Shown piece by piece: positions 8,375 to 16,770 of a DNA stretch of 34,840 nucleotides (position 1 is its first letter; each line of letters starts with the position of its first letter). Location: positions 1 to 34,840 of the forward strand of contig CAJYHS010000231.1 of the NCBI GenBank assembly GCA_913774715.1, read 5' to 3'. The notes beneath the pieces were generated by a model. The model saw nothing but the letters and a program-made list of their open reading frames with translations. It did no database searches and was not told where the DNA came from. The stretch comes from an uncultured Siphonobacter sp. (GTDB taxonomy: Bacteria; Bacteroidota; Bacteroidia; Cytophagales; Spirosomataceae). The translations under genes were made by a program, and so were the position numbers.

Positions 8375-9322
8375 ATGTATATCAACGCGATAAGTAGCTA
8401 TCTGCCGGAGCAAGTTGTTACCAATGAACATTTTGCCCGACTGAATGGATTGTCTGACCAGTGGATCGTGGAGCGGACGGGCATCCGAGAACGTCGGAAA
8501 GCTGCCCCTCACGAAAACACTAATACGATGGCCGTAGAGGCCGTTCGTCAGGGCTTAGCCCTTTTACCTTACCCAGTACAGGAAATTGATTTGATTGTAG
8601 GGGCTACTTATACCCCTTATGATACGATTGTCTCACTGGCTCACGCTGTGCAGCATGACCTGCAGATTCCGGATATTCCGGTTCTGTCCGTTTCTACAGC
8701 CTGTTCGTCCTTATTGAATGCTATTGAAGTAGTACAAGGTTACTTCTGCATGAAAAAAGCGACGAAAGCTCTGGTTGTGGTTTCGGATAATAACACAGCT
8801 TACAGTAATGAGTCGGATAAAGTGGCTGGTCACCTTTGGGGTGACGGGGCTGCTGCTCTGTTCATGTCCAGTGAACGGGTTTCTGATTCAGATCTGAAAG
8901 TAGTGGATATTCTGACAGGCGGTGCGGCTACGGTCGGCAAAGCTCTCGAAGGAGTAGTACTGCGACCCAACGATGATGGTTTCATAATGCCTAATGGGCG
9001 TGATGTCTTCATCAATGCTGTGCAGTATATGCCCAAGGCGAGTCGTCAGATTTTAGGCCGTAATGGGCTGACACTGGAAGACGTAGACTGGGTATTACCA
9101 CACCAGGCCAATTTCCGAATCAGTAAGAAAGTAATGGAGGAATTAGAGCTTCCCATGGAAAAACTTCTATCTAACATTCAGTATCTGGGTAATACCGGTT
9201 GTGCGGGCTGTGCCATTGGTCTCAGCGAAAACCGTTACCGATTCCAGAAAGGAGATAACATCGTGGTTACTACCTTCGGAGGTGGTTATTCATACGGAGC
9301 CATGTTGGTGTCTGTTGAGTAA
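8375..9322 (+). CDS. 3-oxoacyl-ACP synthase III (KAS III/FabH)-like protein
   Basis: A thiolase-fold condensing enzyme that would join an acyl-CoA to malonyl-ACP. The catalytic triad is visible (numbering from Met at 8375): Cys110 in STACSSLL, His243 in LPHQAN and Asn273 in GNTGCAG. The start at 8375 is chosen because the protein then begins MYINAISSYLP like the family; the 20 extra residues from an ATG at 8315 are not family-like. Length 315 is normal. It stands alone, not beside plsX, fabD or acpP, so it may be a second KAS III for a specialised lipid or pigment rather than the housekeeping FabH. That role is uncertain. Confidence 0.87.
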   Translation: MYINAISSYLPEQVVTNEHFARLNGLSDQWIVERTGIRERRKAAPHENTNTMAVEAVRQGLALLPYPVQEIDLIVGATYTPYDTIVSLAHAVQHDLQIPDIPVLSVSTACSSLLNAIEVVQGYFCMKKATKALVVVSDNNTAYSNESDKVAGHLWGDGAAALFMSSERVSDSDLKVVDILTGGAATVGKALEGVVLRPNDDGFIMPNGRDVFINAVQYMPKASRQILGRNGLTLEDVDWVLPHQANFRISKKVMEELELPMEKLLSNIQYLGNTGCAGCAIGLSENRYRFQKGDNIVVTTFGGGYSYGAMLVSVE

Positions 9323-9332
9323 GTTACCCTGA

Positions 9333-9382
9333 GTAGAAAATAGAAAAGGCTAGTCTTTCGACTAGCCTTTTCTATTTTCTAC
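9333..9382. terminator. Bidirectional terminator with perfect 23-bp stem
   Basis: Arms 9333-9355 and 9360-9382 are perfectly complementary with loop TTTC. It sits between the convergent KAS III-like gene and the gene at 9393-9899, 10 nt from the latter's stop. Confidence 0.9.
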
Positions 9383-9392
9383 CTGAAAATCA

Positions 9393-9899
9393 TCAGTCAA
9401 ATTTCATATTTAGAACCCGATCGCGGGAATTATCATAGGCATCAACCGATACCGAAAGACTGCCAGGGGCTTTGGTTAAGAAATTATAGGTGTCGATTTG
9501 ATCCCAGAATTCACTCTTCTCCTGTCCAAAGTCAATAATTTTGCTGGCCCCCTCATAACTAATGACGAGGTAAAAATGCTTCGAGCGAGGAGTAATATCC
9601 GCAAACTTTTTGTACACTTTTGCGTGCTTCCATTCCATAGCCTGAATGGCCTTAGGCTCATCTACGGTATTTTTATCTTTTTTATTAAAAGCGGAAAACG
9701 TATCATACATAGCATAGGCGGCGAAAATTAGCACAATAAGCGGCATAAATTTCATCCAGATATCTCCGCTATCTTTCCGATTCTCATTATCTCCCTTTCT
9801 GCCGAACGTTTTTCCACCCCCAAAACCTGGAATGGAGATTTTTTTACGCTCACGATGGACGGGGCGGTAATAAGGATTATCTTGCTGATTTTGACTCAT
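9393..9899 (-). CDS. Single-pass membrane protein of unknown function
   Basis: I do not recognise the family. The 168-residue protein has a basic, Gly-rich N-terminal tail (about 1-48), one membrane helix (about 50-70, FMPLIVLIFAAYAMYDTF), and a soluble C-terminal domain (about 80-168) with alternating polar/hydrophobic strands such as SKHFYLVISYEG. There is no cleavable signal, so it is probably anchored with the N-terminus in the cytoplasm. It is monocistronic, divergent from secA and convergent with the KAS III-like gene, and shares a strong terminator with the latter. Coding potential is supported by this terminator and good frame length; function is unknown. Confidence 0.7.
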   Translation of the reverse strand: MSQNQQDNPYYRPVHRERKKISIPGFGGGKTFGRKGDNENRKDSGDIWMKFMPLIVLIFAAYAMYDTFSAFNKKDKNTVDEPKAIQAMEWKHAKVYKKFADITPRSKHFYLVISYEGASKIIDFGQEKSEFWDQIDTYNFLTKAPGSLSVSVDAYDNSRDRVLNMKFD

Positions 9900-10158
9900 A
9901 GTGAAAATGAAGTAGGGGTTATTACGTCTGTAGATAGAACGTTAAAGCGATGCGTAACGTTTCAATCTGGCCGCAGTTTGAAACATCACATTCTGAATAC
10001 AAAGATGAACGGATCTTTACAGACGGGCAATTTACAACGAATTTTTTAGTTTGAAAGTTTCGTGCCTGTAGAAGGGGGCATCAAAAAGCTGTCAATTTGT
10101 CGCTTCGATATAACCTTTTGACCGCTTTCCTCTCTAAACTGTATTTAGGAACCGTTTT

Positions 10159-10192
10159 TTTGTTTTTGGGTGGAAAGAATGAAGTAAATTTG
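10159..10192 (+). promoter_or_regulatory. secA promoter
   Basis: TAAATTTG (10185-10192) matches the -7 box exactly. Possible -33 TTTG elements are at 10159-10162 (22-nt spacer) and 10165-10168 (16-nt spacer). Initiation near 10199 would give a leader of about 119 nt. Confidence 0.55.
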
Positions 10193-10198
10193 CATTCT

Positions 10199-10317
10199 AC
10201 CTATTGTTGTACCCCGGTTGGGGTTTCATGTAAATCCGCTTAACCTGGCCGGATTATGAAAAGCAGCTTGATAAAACGGCTGACTAACCACGAATAACGG
10301 TGCATTAGCACATAGCT
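10199..10317 (+). promoter_or_regulatory. Structured secA leader with a 13-codon open frame
   Basis: Hairpin 1: ACCCC-GGTT-GGGGT (10211-10224). Hairpin 2: AATCCG (10233-10238) with CGGATT (10250-10255). A short frame ATG...TAA at 10256-10297 encodes MKSSLIKRLTNHE and ends 20 nt before the secA ATG. Control of secA by its leader is known in E. coli (secM), but this leader has no resemblance to SecM, so regulation is only inferred. Confidence 0.35.
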
Positions 10318-13300
10318 ATGTTTAAACTCATCACCAAGATTTTCGGCACGAAGTCCGATCGGGATTTAAAGGAGTTATATCCCTACGTAGGAAAAATTAA
10401 TGCCGAATATGCCAAATTAAGAGAGTTAACGGATGACCAGCTTCGTCAGGAAACGGCTGATCTGAAGTCTATTATTAAACAACAATTGGCTCCTATCACC
10501 GACCAGGTTGATAGCATTCGTCAACGCATTGAATCCAATCCAGATCTGGACGTTAATGAGAAAGACTCCCTTTTCAAGCAGATTGATGCTCTGGAAATAC
10601 AGTCGGACCAGAAACTGGAAGAAGTATTATTAGAAATCCTGCCCCGTGCTTTCGCCATTGTGAAAGAAACGGGTCGTCGCTATACTGAAAACGGTGAACT
10701 CGTAGTTACTGCGAACATTCATGACCGTTTTGTTGCTTCCCGAAAATCCAACGTAGTCATAGAAGGGGAAAAAGCCACCTGGAAAAATACCTGGAATGTA
10801 ATGGGCCAGCCTATTACCTGGAATATGATTCACTATGATGTACAGCTGCTTGGTGGGGTAGTTCTACATCAGGGTAAGATTGCAGAAATGGCTACCGGGG
10901 AGGGTAAAACGCTGGTTTCTACCTTACCATCTTTCCTGAATGCTTTGTCTGGTAAAGGGGTTCACATTGTAACCGTCAATGATTACCTGGCGAAACGTGA
11001 CTCCGAGTGGAATGCTCCTCTGTTTGAATTCCATGGAATGAATGTCGATTGTATTGATCGTCATGAGCCAAATACCCAAAGCCGTCGTAATGCTTATTTG
11101 GCGGATATTACTTACGGTACAAATAACGAATTCGGGTTTGACTACCTGCGTGACAATATGGCTCGCAGTCCGGAAGAACTCGTGCAGCGGAAACACCATT
11201 ACGCGATGGTCGATGAGGTCGATTCTGTCCTGATTGATGATGCTCGTACGCCTCTGATTATCAGTGGGCCGATGGTGAAAGATAATGATGTTCAGGAATT
11301 TGAAATATTAAACCCCCGCATTTCCAGACTAGTAGAAGAGCAGCAAAAGCTGGTGCAGGGCTTCCTGACCGAAGCTCGCCGTCTGATCGCTGCTGGGAAC
11401 ACTAAAGAAGGCGGTCTGGCTTTGTTCCGGGCTCACCGTGGCTTACCTAAATACAAACCTCTGATTAAATATCTGAGTGAGCAGGGTAACCAGGCGGTGA
11501 TGCGGGCAACCGAAAACGAATACTTGCAGGAGCAAGGTAAACGTATGCCTGAAGCTGATGCTCCGCTGTATTTTGTGATCGAAGAGAAAAATAACTCCGT
11601 TGACTTGACGGAAAAAGGGATCGACGTCATGACGGCGAACAATGAAGATCCTAACTTCTTCATTCTGCCCGATTTGTCAGTTGCTCTTAACCAGATTGAT
11701 AAGTCTGATCTTTCTGAAGTAGATAGAATTCATCGGAAAGATGAGATTATCCGTGATTACTCCATCAAAACCCAACGTATTCACACGGTTACTCAGTTAT
11801 TGAAAGCTCATACGCTGTTCGAACTGGACGTAGAATACGTAATCATGGACGGAAAGATCAAGATCGTTGATGAGCAAACGGGCCGGATTATGGAAGGTCG
11901 TCGTTACTCAGATGGTCTGCACCAGGCAATTGAAGCAAAAGAACGGGTAAAGGTGGAAGATGCTACCCAGACTTATGCTACGGTAACGCTTCAGAACTAC
12001 TTCCGTATGTACCACAAACTGTCAGGTATGACGGGTACGGCTGAAACGGAAGCAGGAGAATTCTGGCAGATCTATAAACTCGATGTCGTTTCTATTCCTA
12101 CCAACCTGAAGATTTCACGAAAGGATGAAGAAGATAAGGTTTATAAAACGGTTCGTGAGAAATATAATGCAGTAGTTCAGGAAATTGATGAACTCGTGAA
12201 AGCGGGCCGTCCGGTTCTGGTAGGTACTACTTCCGTAGAAAACTCAGAGATTCTGAGCCGTTTATTACGGATGCGTGGGATCAAACATCAGGTACTGAAT
12301 GCCAAGCAACACCAACGCGAGGCTGAGATTGTAGCTACGGCGGGTCATTCGCAGAACGTAACGATTGCGACGAACATGGCTGGTCGGGGTACGGATATTA
12401 AGCTGACTCCCGAGTCGAAAGCAGCGGGTGGTCTGGCAATTATCGGTACGGAACGTCACGAATCTCGTCGGGTAGACCGTCAGTTACGCGGTCGTGCCGG
12501 TCGTCAGGGTGACCCCGGATCGTCTCAATTCTTTGTATCGCTGGAAGATAACCTGATGCGTCTGTTCGGTTCAGAACGGATTGCTAAAGTGATGGACCGT
12601 ATGGGCATGGAAGAAGGAGAGGTAATCCAGCACTCCATGATTACTTCGTCCATCGAACGAGCTCAGAAGAAAGTAGAAGAAAACAACTTCGGTATTCGGA
12701 AGCGTCTGCTGGAATATGACGACGTAATGAATTACCAGCGGGAAGCCATTTACAAGCGTCGTAAAAACGCTTTGTTCGGCGACCGTCTGGCTCTGGACAT
12801 CGCTAACATTACCTATGATGTTTGTGATGAGCTGGTTTCTAATAATCCTGATTTCGAAGAATTTGAACTCCGGGTAATTGAAACGTTGGCTATTCAGGTT
12901 CCCTTTGGTAAAGATGAGTTCATTCGACTGAAGCCTGAGCAACGCACGCAGCAGTTATATGCGGCGGCAGAAGGACATTATCAGGCGAAAGGAGCGGACA
13001 TCGCTCGTCGTATGCAGCCATTCTTCCAGGATCTGTTCGAAGCCAATCAGGGTAATGTAAATGACAACTCGGTGATCGGATTACCTTACACGGATGGTGA
13101 GCACGTCATGGGCTTCCAGGTGAACTTCCTGAAAGCTCTGAACAGCGACGGACGTGAGGTTACCCGTGAAATCGAGAAAAACATTGCTTTAACGGTAATC
13201 GATCAGGAATGGAAAGAACACCTTCGTGATATGGATGACCTGAAACAATCCGTTCAAAATGCCGTATTCGAACAGAAAGATCCATTGCTGATTTACAAAT

Positions 13301-13686
13301 TCGAGTCTATCGATCTGTTTAAGCAGTTCATTAATAAGGTAAACTTTGACGTAGTTCAGCTTCTGATGCGTTACGATGTTCCTGAACTTCACGTAGAACA
13401 GCCTCAGATTCCTCAGCCTCCCCGTCGTCCTGAACCTCAGCCTCAGTTACAACTGAGCAAAGATGATGTCGCCGGAATCACTGGTGGCGATGGTCCATCT
13501 GTGGAAGAACTGGAAGCGTTAGTTCCTGAGATGGAACGCCCTCGTCAGCAACCCATTCGCGTAAATAAAATTGAGCCCAATCAACGGGTGTCGGTTCAAT
13601 ACAGCGATGGACGTATCGAGCGTGACGTAAAATATAAGAAAGTAGAAGAAGACGTTAAACGCGGTGTTTGTGTCTTAATCGACTAA
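10318..13686 (+). CDS. secA: Protein translocase motor SecA, long Bacteroidota form
   Basis: SecA is the ATPase that drives preproteins through SecYEG. Seen: Walker A MATGEGKT (191-198), DEVDS Walker B region (299-303) followed by [24 protein letters not shown] (685-694) of the second nucleotide-binding fold, and [15 protein letters not shown] after it. The protein has 1122 residues against 901 in E. coli. Extra sequence lies near residues 55-165 and after 318, as in other Bacteroidota SecA. The C-terminus (Pro/Gln-rich linker near 1025-1050, then a basic tail ending GVCVLID) lacks the CxCxSGxxxxxC zinc site that binds SecB in Proteobacteria. It is monocistronic with its own promoter and terminator. 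Confidence 0.97.
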   Translation: MFKLITKIFGTKSDRDLKELYPYVGKINAEYAKLRELTDDQLRQETADLKSIIKQQLAPITDQVDSIRQRIESNPDLDVNEKDSLFKQIDALEIQSDQKLEEVLLEILPRAFAIVKETGRRYTENGELVVTANIHDRFVASRKSNVVIEGEKATWKNTWNVMGQPITWNMIHYDVQLLGGVVLHQGKIAEMATGEGKTLVSTLPSFLNALSGKGVHIVTVNDYLAKRDSEWNAPLFEFHGMNVDCIDRHEPNTQSRRNAYLADITYGTNNEFGFDYLRDNMARSPEELVQRKHHYAMVDEVDSVLIDDARTPLIISGPMVKDNDVQEFEILNPRISRLVEEQQKLVQGFLTEARRLIAAGNTKEGGLALFRAHRGLPKYKPLIKYLSEQGNQAVMRATENEYLQEQGKRMPEADAPLYFVIEEKNNSVDLTEKGIDVMTANNEDPNFFILPDLSVALNQIDKSDLSEVDRIHRKDEIIRDYSIKTQRIHTVTQLLKAHTLFELDVEYVIMDGKIKIVDEQTGRIMEGRRYSDGLHQAIEAKERVKVEDATQTYATVTLQNYFRMYHKLSGMTGTAETEAGEFWQIYKLDVVSIPTNLKISRKDEEDKVYKTVREKYNAVVQEIDELVKAGRPVLVGTTSVENSEILSRLLRMRGIKHQVLNAKQHQREAEIVATAGHSQNVTIATNMAGRGTDIKLTPESKAAGGLAIIGTERHESRRVDRQLRGRAGRQGDPGSSQFFVSLEDNLMRLFGSERIAKVMDRMGMEEGEVIQHSMITSSIERAQKKVEENNFGIRKRLLEYDDVMNYQREAIYKRRKNALFGDRLALDIANITYDVCDELVSNNPDFEEFELRVIETLAIQVPFGKDEFIRLKPEQRTQQLYAAAEGHYQAKGADIARRMQPFFQDLFEANQGNVNDNSVIGLPYTDGEHVMGFQVNFLKALNSDGREVTREIEKNIALTVIDQEWKEHLRDMDDLKQSVQNAVFEQKDPLLIYKFESIDLFKQFINKVNFDVVQLLMRYDVPELHVEQPQIPQPPRRPEPQPQLQLSKDDVAGITGGDGPSVEELEALVPEMERPRQQPIRVNKIEPNQRVSVQYSDGRIERDVKYKKVEEDVKRGVCVLID

Positions 13687-13736
13687 TCTGGTTTTAAGTT
13701 TGGGTTTCGTGTTATCGCACTAACCCAATAGTTTGC

Positions 13737-13769
13737 AAAAGGTCAGCCTGCTAAGTAGGCTGACCTTTT
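13737..13769 (+). terminator. secA terminator
   Basis: AAAAGGTCAGCCT (13737-13749) and AGGCTGACCTTTT (13757-13769) pair perfectly, followed by another T. Confidence 0.9.
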
Positions 13770-13882
13770 TGTTTGAAGTCTCGTCTCTACCGAAATTTAA
13801 AATTGTATACAAAAAACCTGCTGACATAGGGCTGTCACTGGGCTGTTTTAGTTTTGAATCGAACGCTAAAACAACACAGACG

Positions 13883-14377
13883 ATGGAACTGATTCCCTTA
13901 TTTTTGAAAGAACTGGAACAGGAAGCTTTAACCACGCGCAAATTCTTAGCCTTGATTCCTGACGATAAGTTGGACTGGGCTCCGCATCAGAAAAGCATGG
14001 TTATGGGTAGACTTGCTAAACATATTGCAGAATTACCGACCTGGGTAACGATGACCTTAACCACTGATGAGCTGGATTTTGCCACCGTGCCTTATGAAGA
14101 CAAAAAAATCCAGAACAATGCCGAACTATTGGCTTTTTTCGAAGAAAGCCTGGCCGATGGACGAACGCAGTTGATTCCGGAAAATGAAATCCTTCTCAAT
14201 GAACCCTGGACCTTACGAAACGGTGAAATTATTTACAGTATTCGACCTAAGCACGAAGTGATACGAATGGCTTTCTCACAGATTTCACACCACCGGGCTC
14301 AGTTAGGTGCTTATCTGCGGTTGCTTAACATTCCCATCCCCGGCAGTTATGGTCCAAGTGCGGATGAAGCGATGTAA
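13883..14377 (+). CDS. DinB-family protein
   Basis: DinB-like four-helix metalloproteins include thiol S-transferases (BstA, YfiT-like); most have no known substrate. Start chosen at 13883 (MELIPLFLKELEQEA), giving 164 residues, the usual length; an upstream ATG at 13733 lies within the secA terminator. Seen: the first metal-ligand candidate His in LAKHIAELP, and the later ISHHRAQLGAYL, which carries the typical HxxxQ/H pattern of the family's third helix. It is soluble and has no signal peptide. It sits alone between two terminators, so it is monocistronic. Confidence 0.85.
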   Translation: MELIPLFLKELEQEALTTRKFLALIPDDKLDWAPHQKSMVMGRLAKHIAELPTWVTMTLTTDELDFATVPYEDKKIQNNAELLAFFEESLADGRTQLIPENEILLNEPWTLRNGEIIYSIRPKHEVIRMAFSQISHHRAQLGAYLRLLNIPIPGSYGPSADEAM

Positions 14378-14398
14378 TCTCTTTTCTAAATAAATGCT

Positions 14399-14424
14399 AA
14401 AAGCCAGCCTTCGGGTTGGCTTTT
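14399..14424 (+). terminator. Terminator of the DinB-family gene
   Basis: AAAAGCCAGCC, loop TTCG, GGTTGGCTTTT, then T. The stable C(UUCG)G tetraloop and one G-U pair are visible. Confidence 0.9.
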
Positions 14425-14488
14425 TCTGTTGAATTTTAAATATTTGATTTTCAGTAACTAACCTTGCCTATTATAAAACCTTTTCTCT

Positions 14489-15727
14489 ATGACTGGTACG
14501 GCTATCCCGCCTTTATCGTCTACCAACCGTTGGCCTTTTCTGCATCGTCTCGGTATCTGGTTTGTAGCCATTTACACCCTCTGTTATGCGTTGCCTTTGG
14601 ATTCAATATTTGGAATTATACCATGGGTCGAAGCGATAGGCAATTCCGTACTGGGAATGGATAATATGAAAAAGATTACCAATACGGGTAGCGGCGATAC
14701 CTCCTTTGATTATGCTTATTTATTCTTTCTGGTCATTTTTTCGTTGACACTCGCTTTAATATTAGAACTTATTCTTCAAAAGCGATTTAACTATGCCTTA
14801 CTCTACGTCTTAACCCAAACCTTTGTCCGGTATTACCTGGCTCATTTCATGTTGATTTATGGGTTTGTAAAAGTCTTTGAAGCTCAATTCAGGTATCCTG
14901 ATTTTTATACGCTGGAAAAAACGTACGGGGAATCATCACCGATGGGAATCGTCTGGCGGCTGATGGGACTTTCCAGACCTTATTCCATTTTCGGTGGTTT
15001 GGGTGAAGTAATAGGAGGCTTGTTGCTATTTTTCAGACGAACCAAGGCTCTGGGAGCTTTGGTGGTGATCGCTGTAATGACTAATGTGGTGATGCTTAAT
15101 TTCAGCTTTGATATCCCCGTAAAGTTGTTTTCCAGTTACCTGCTTTTGTTAGCCTTTTTCGTATTATCTCCTGATGTATCCGCCATTTATCGTTTTTTCA
15201 TTCTTCATAAACCATCCTCGCTGAATCGTCAATCAATAGTATTATCGAAAAAATGGCATCGTATTACGCACATGGTTGGTAAAACATTCGTGATTTTATT
15301 TATACTTTTTGTAACGCTTAATGGCCACTCATGGACCCGAAAACCAGATCATCCCCTGCGGGGACTTTACGAAGTAAAATCTTTCGTACTGGAAAATGAT
15401 ACCTTACCGCCCCTGACAACAGATACCGTTCGATGGAATAAGTTGATGATAGAAAATGATTTTGCTGAAGTACGGTTGATGAATAGAAACACCGAGTCGT
15501 TTATGTCGAAGATTGATGAAAAAGCAAAAATCATTGCGTTGAAAAGTTACCAGGATTCAACCTTAGTCCACACGTTTCACTATACACTTCAGAAGGATAG
15601 TCTAAGTATTCATGGAGTGTGGAAAGGGAAAGCTCTGAAAGCTGGATTTAAACGCAAACAAATTAGCGATTATAACCTGACGAGTCGGGGTTTTCACTGG
15701 ATTAATGAGTATCCCTATAACAGGTAA
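14489..15727 (+). CDS. DoxX-like polytopic membrane protein with C-terminal extramembrane domain
   Basis: Function unknown. About seven hydrophobic segments are seen between residues 20 and 290 (near 20-38, 75-96, 105-127, 165-182, 187-205, 211-230, 266-284). The family-like stretches are GSGDTSFDY (68-76), VRYYLAHFMLIYGFVKVF and EVIGGLLLFFRRTKALGA. The last about 120 residues are a soluble region containing GLYEVKSFVLEND. The N-terminus has no cleavable signal. It begins an apparent operon: the DUF2256 gene starts 48 nt downstream, and that gene overlaps the following lipoprotein gene. The DoxX/HTTM-like label is based on topology and recalled family sequences, so treat it as tentative. Confidence 0.75.
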   Translation: MTGTAIPPLSSTNRWPFLHRLGIWFVAIYTLCYALPLDSIFGIIPWVEAIGNSVLGMDNMKKITNTGSGDTSFDYAYLFFLVIFSLTLALILELILQKRFNYALLYVLTQTFVRYYLAHFMLIYGFVKVFEAQFRYPDFYTLEKTYGESSPMGIVWRLMGLSRPYSIFGGLGEVIGGLLLFFRRTKALGALVVIAVMTNVVMLNFSFDIPVKLFSSYLLLLAFFVLSPDVSAIYRFFILHKPSSLNRQSIVLSKKWHRITHMVGKTFVILFILFVTLNGHSWTRKPDHPLRGLYEVKSFVLENDTLPPLTTDTVRWNKLMIENDFAEVRLMNRNTESFMSKIDEKAKIIALKSYQDSTLVHTFHYTLQKDSLSIHGVWKGKALKAGFKRKQISDYNLTSRGFHWINEYPYNR

Positions 15728-15775
15728 TGGTACAGTTTATTTGGTGTTTTTCTGCAAACGTTGGTAAAACTCACC

Positions 15776-15940
15776 ATGCCGCACCACAAACCGTACTTGC
15801 CCACCAAAATTTGTCCCGTTTGTCAGTTGCCTTTTAGCTGGCGAAAAAAGTGGGAGAAAAACTGGGAAGAAGTAACGTATTGCAGTGATAAATGCCGGAT
15901 GAACAAATCAAAATCCAAACCCAAGTCAGATACTCTATGA
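15776..15940 (+). CDS. DUF2256 small zinc-finger-like protein (54 residues)
   Basis: A short but convincing gene. The 54-residue product has CPVC (C13, C16) and C36 with C40 (CSDKC), a presumed Zn(II) site, separated by the conserved stretch [24 protein letters not shown] and the WRKKWE-x-W pattern are hallmarks of DUF2256. The tail is lysine/serine rich, which would suit nucleic-acid binding, but function is unknown. Its stop codon overlaps the next gene's start (ATGA), so translation is probably coupled to that of the lipoprotein. It lies 48 nt after the DoxX-like gene. Confidence 0.88.
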   Translation: MPHHKPYLPTKICPVCQLPFSWRKKWEKNWEEVTYCSDKCRMNKSKSKPKSDTL

Positions 15941-16641
15941 AACCTTTTGCCTTATTCCTGTTGCTTATTAGCTTGGTAGCCTGCCAAAGTAAAGACAAAG
16001 ATTCAGTAGTCGGGAAATGGACAATCAGCGGAGAAAACCAGTCAGATGCTGGATTTATTTTTGATAAAGAAGGGATTGCCTCGGCTTTCCCCGCGGGTGA
16101 TGTCGAATATAAAACCTGGGAAATGCAGGGCGATAATTTGATCCTTCATGGAAGAAGACAGGAAAATGGCACTTCCAATGAATATAATCAGATTTTGAAA
16201 GTGATTTCCATCAAGGATAACACCCTGATTGTAGAAACGGAAGAAGGTCAGACGCTCACCTATACGAAAACCATAGATTCACCTCAGGAAAATGAAGAAG
16301 AATGTTACTCGTATGTAACACCTAAGGACACAGTGTATCTCCACGTTTCCAGAAAGAACCGGAGTATTACGGGCGATTTAACGTATAAGCTCTACGAAAA
16401 AGACAGCAATCAGGGCTCACTCGACGGACGCATTAAGGGTGATACGTTAATAGCAGAGTACACGTTCAATTCCGAAGGTCGTTCCTCGGTTCGGGAAGTC
16501 ATTTTTCTGAAAAAAGGTGATACCTACATTGAGGGATTCGGACCAGTCAACGATAAGGAAGGAAAGACCGTTTTCCAGGACCACAAAAATATTACTTTCA
16601 TAAATGGGATCACGCTAAGTAAAACAGACTGTTCCAAATAA
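15937..16641 (+). CDS. Lipoprotein, lipocalin-like N-terminal domain
   Basis: 234 residues. A lipoprotein signal [16 protein letters not shown] places the lipidated Cys at 16 (lipobox LVAC), so the mature protein is attached to a membrane. The start at 15937 is chosen because it begins the signal peptide and overlaps the DUF2256 stop by 4 nt; an in-frame ATG at 15892 would add a charged extension ahead of it. The mature part begins with VVGKWTIS, as in lipocalin-like Bacteroidota lipoproteins (to about residue 105), and is followed by a second beta-rich domain (about 115-230). The ligand and role are unknown. It ends the three-gene operon and is followed by a terminator. Confidence 0.82.
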   Translation: MKPFALFLLLISLVACQSKDKDSVVGKWTISGENQSDAGFIFDKEGIASAFPAGDVEYKTWEMQGDNLILHGRRQENGTSNEYNQILKVISIKDNTLIVETEEGQTLTYTKTIDSPQENEEECYSYVTPKDTVYLHVSRKNRSITGDLTYKLYEKDSNQGSLDGRIKGDTLIAEYTFNSEGRSSVREVIFLKKGDTYIEGFGPVNDKEGKTVFQDHKNITFINGITLSKTDCSK

Positions 16642-16684
16642 GACTAAGGATTTAATAGTATTTTATCATTTATTGATGCAATTT

Positions 16685-16713
16685 AAAGGCAGTCGGAATC
16701 GGCTGCCTTTTTT
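16685..16713 (+). terminator. Terminator after the lipoprotein gene
   Basis: AAAGGCAGTCG (16685-16695) and CGGCTGCCTTT (16700-16710), one G-U, then a T run. Confidence 0.9.
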
Positions 16714-16770
16714 ATGTTCAGGAAAACATTTCAGGCTTTATTTTTAAGGTCTCATTTCAACTGCTACCCT

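Larger units (their letters stand above)
9900..10317. other. Divergent intergenic region upstream of secA
   Basis: 418 nt between a - strand membrane protein and secA. It contains a 7-bp inverted repeat (GTTTCAA 9959-9965, TTGAAAC 9978-9984), the secA promoter (10159-10192) and a structured secA leader (about 10199-10317). No RNA gene was recognised. Confidence 0.6.

Noticed and set aside
8267-8512. 81-codon - strand frame at the start of the KAS III-like gene
   Set aside because: It overlaps the promoter region and 5' end of a well-supported gene and shows no family features.
9925-10025. Long-range 8-bp inverted repeat CGTCTGTA/TACAGACG
   Set aside because: Arms are short and 85 nt apart; likely chance.
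13733-13882. N-terminal extension of the DinB-family protein from an ATG at 13733
   Set aside because: The extension starts inside the secA terminator hairpin and is not family-like; 13883 gives the usual length.
15892-15936. Upstream ATG of the lipoprotein gene
   Set aside because: It lies inside the DUF2256 gene and would place a charged segment before the lipoprotein signal.
16714-16770. Upstream ATG of the GH36 gene
   Set aside because: It sits right after the T run of the preceding terminator; the ATG at 16771 starts a proper signal peptide.
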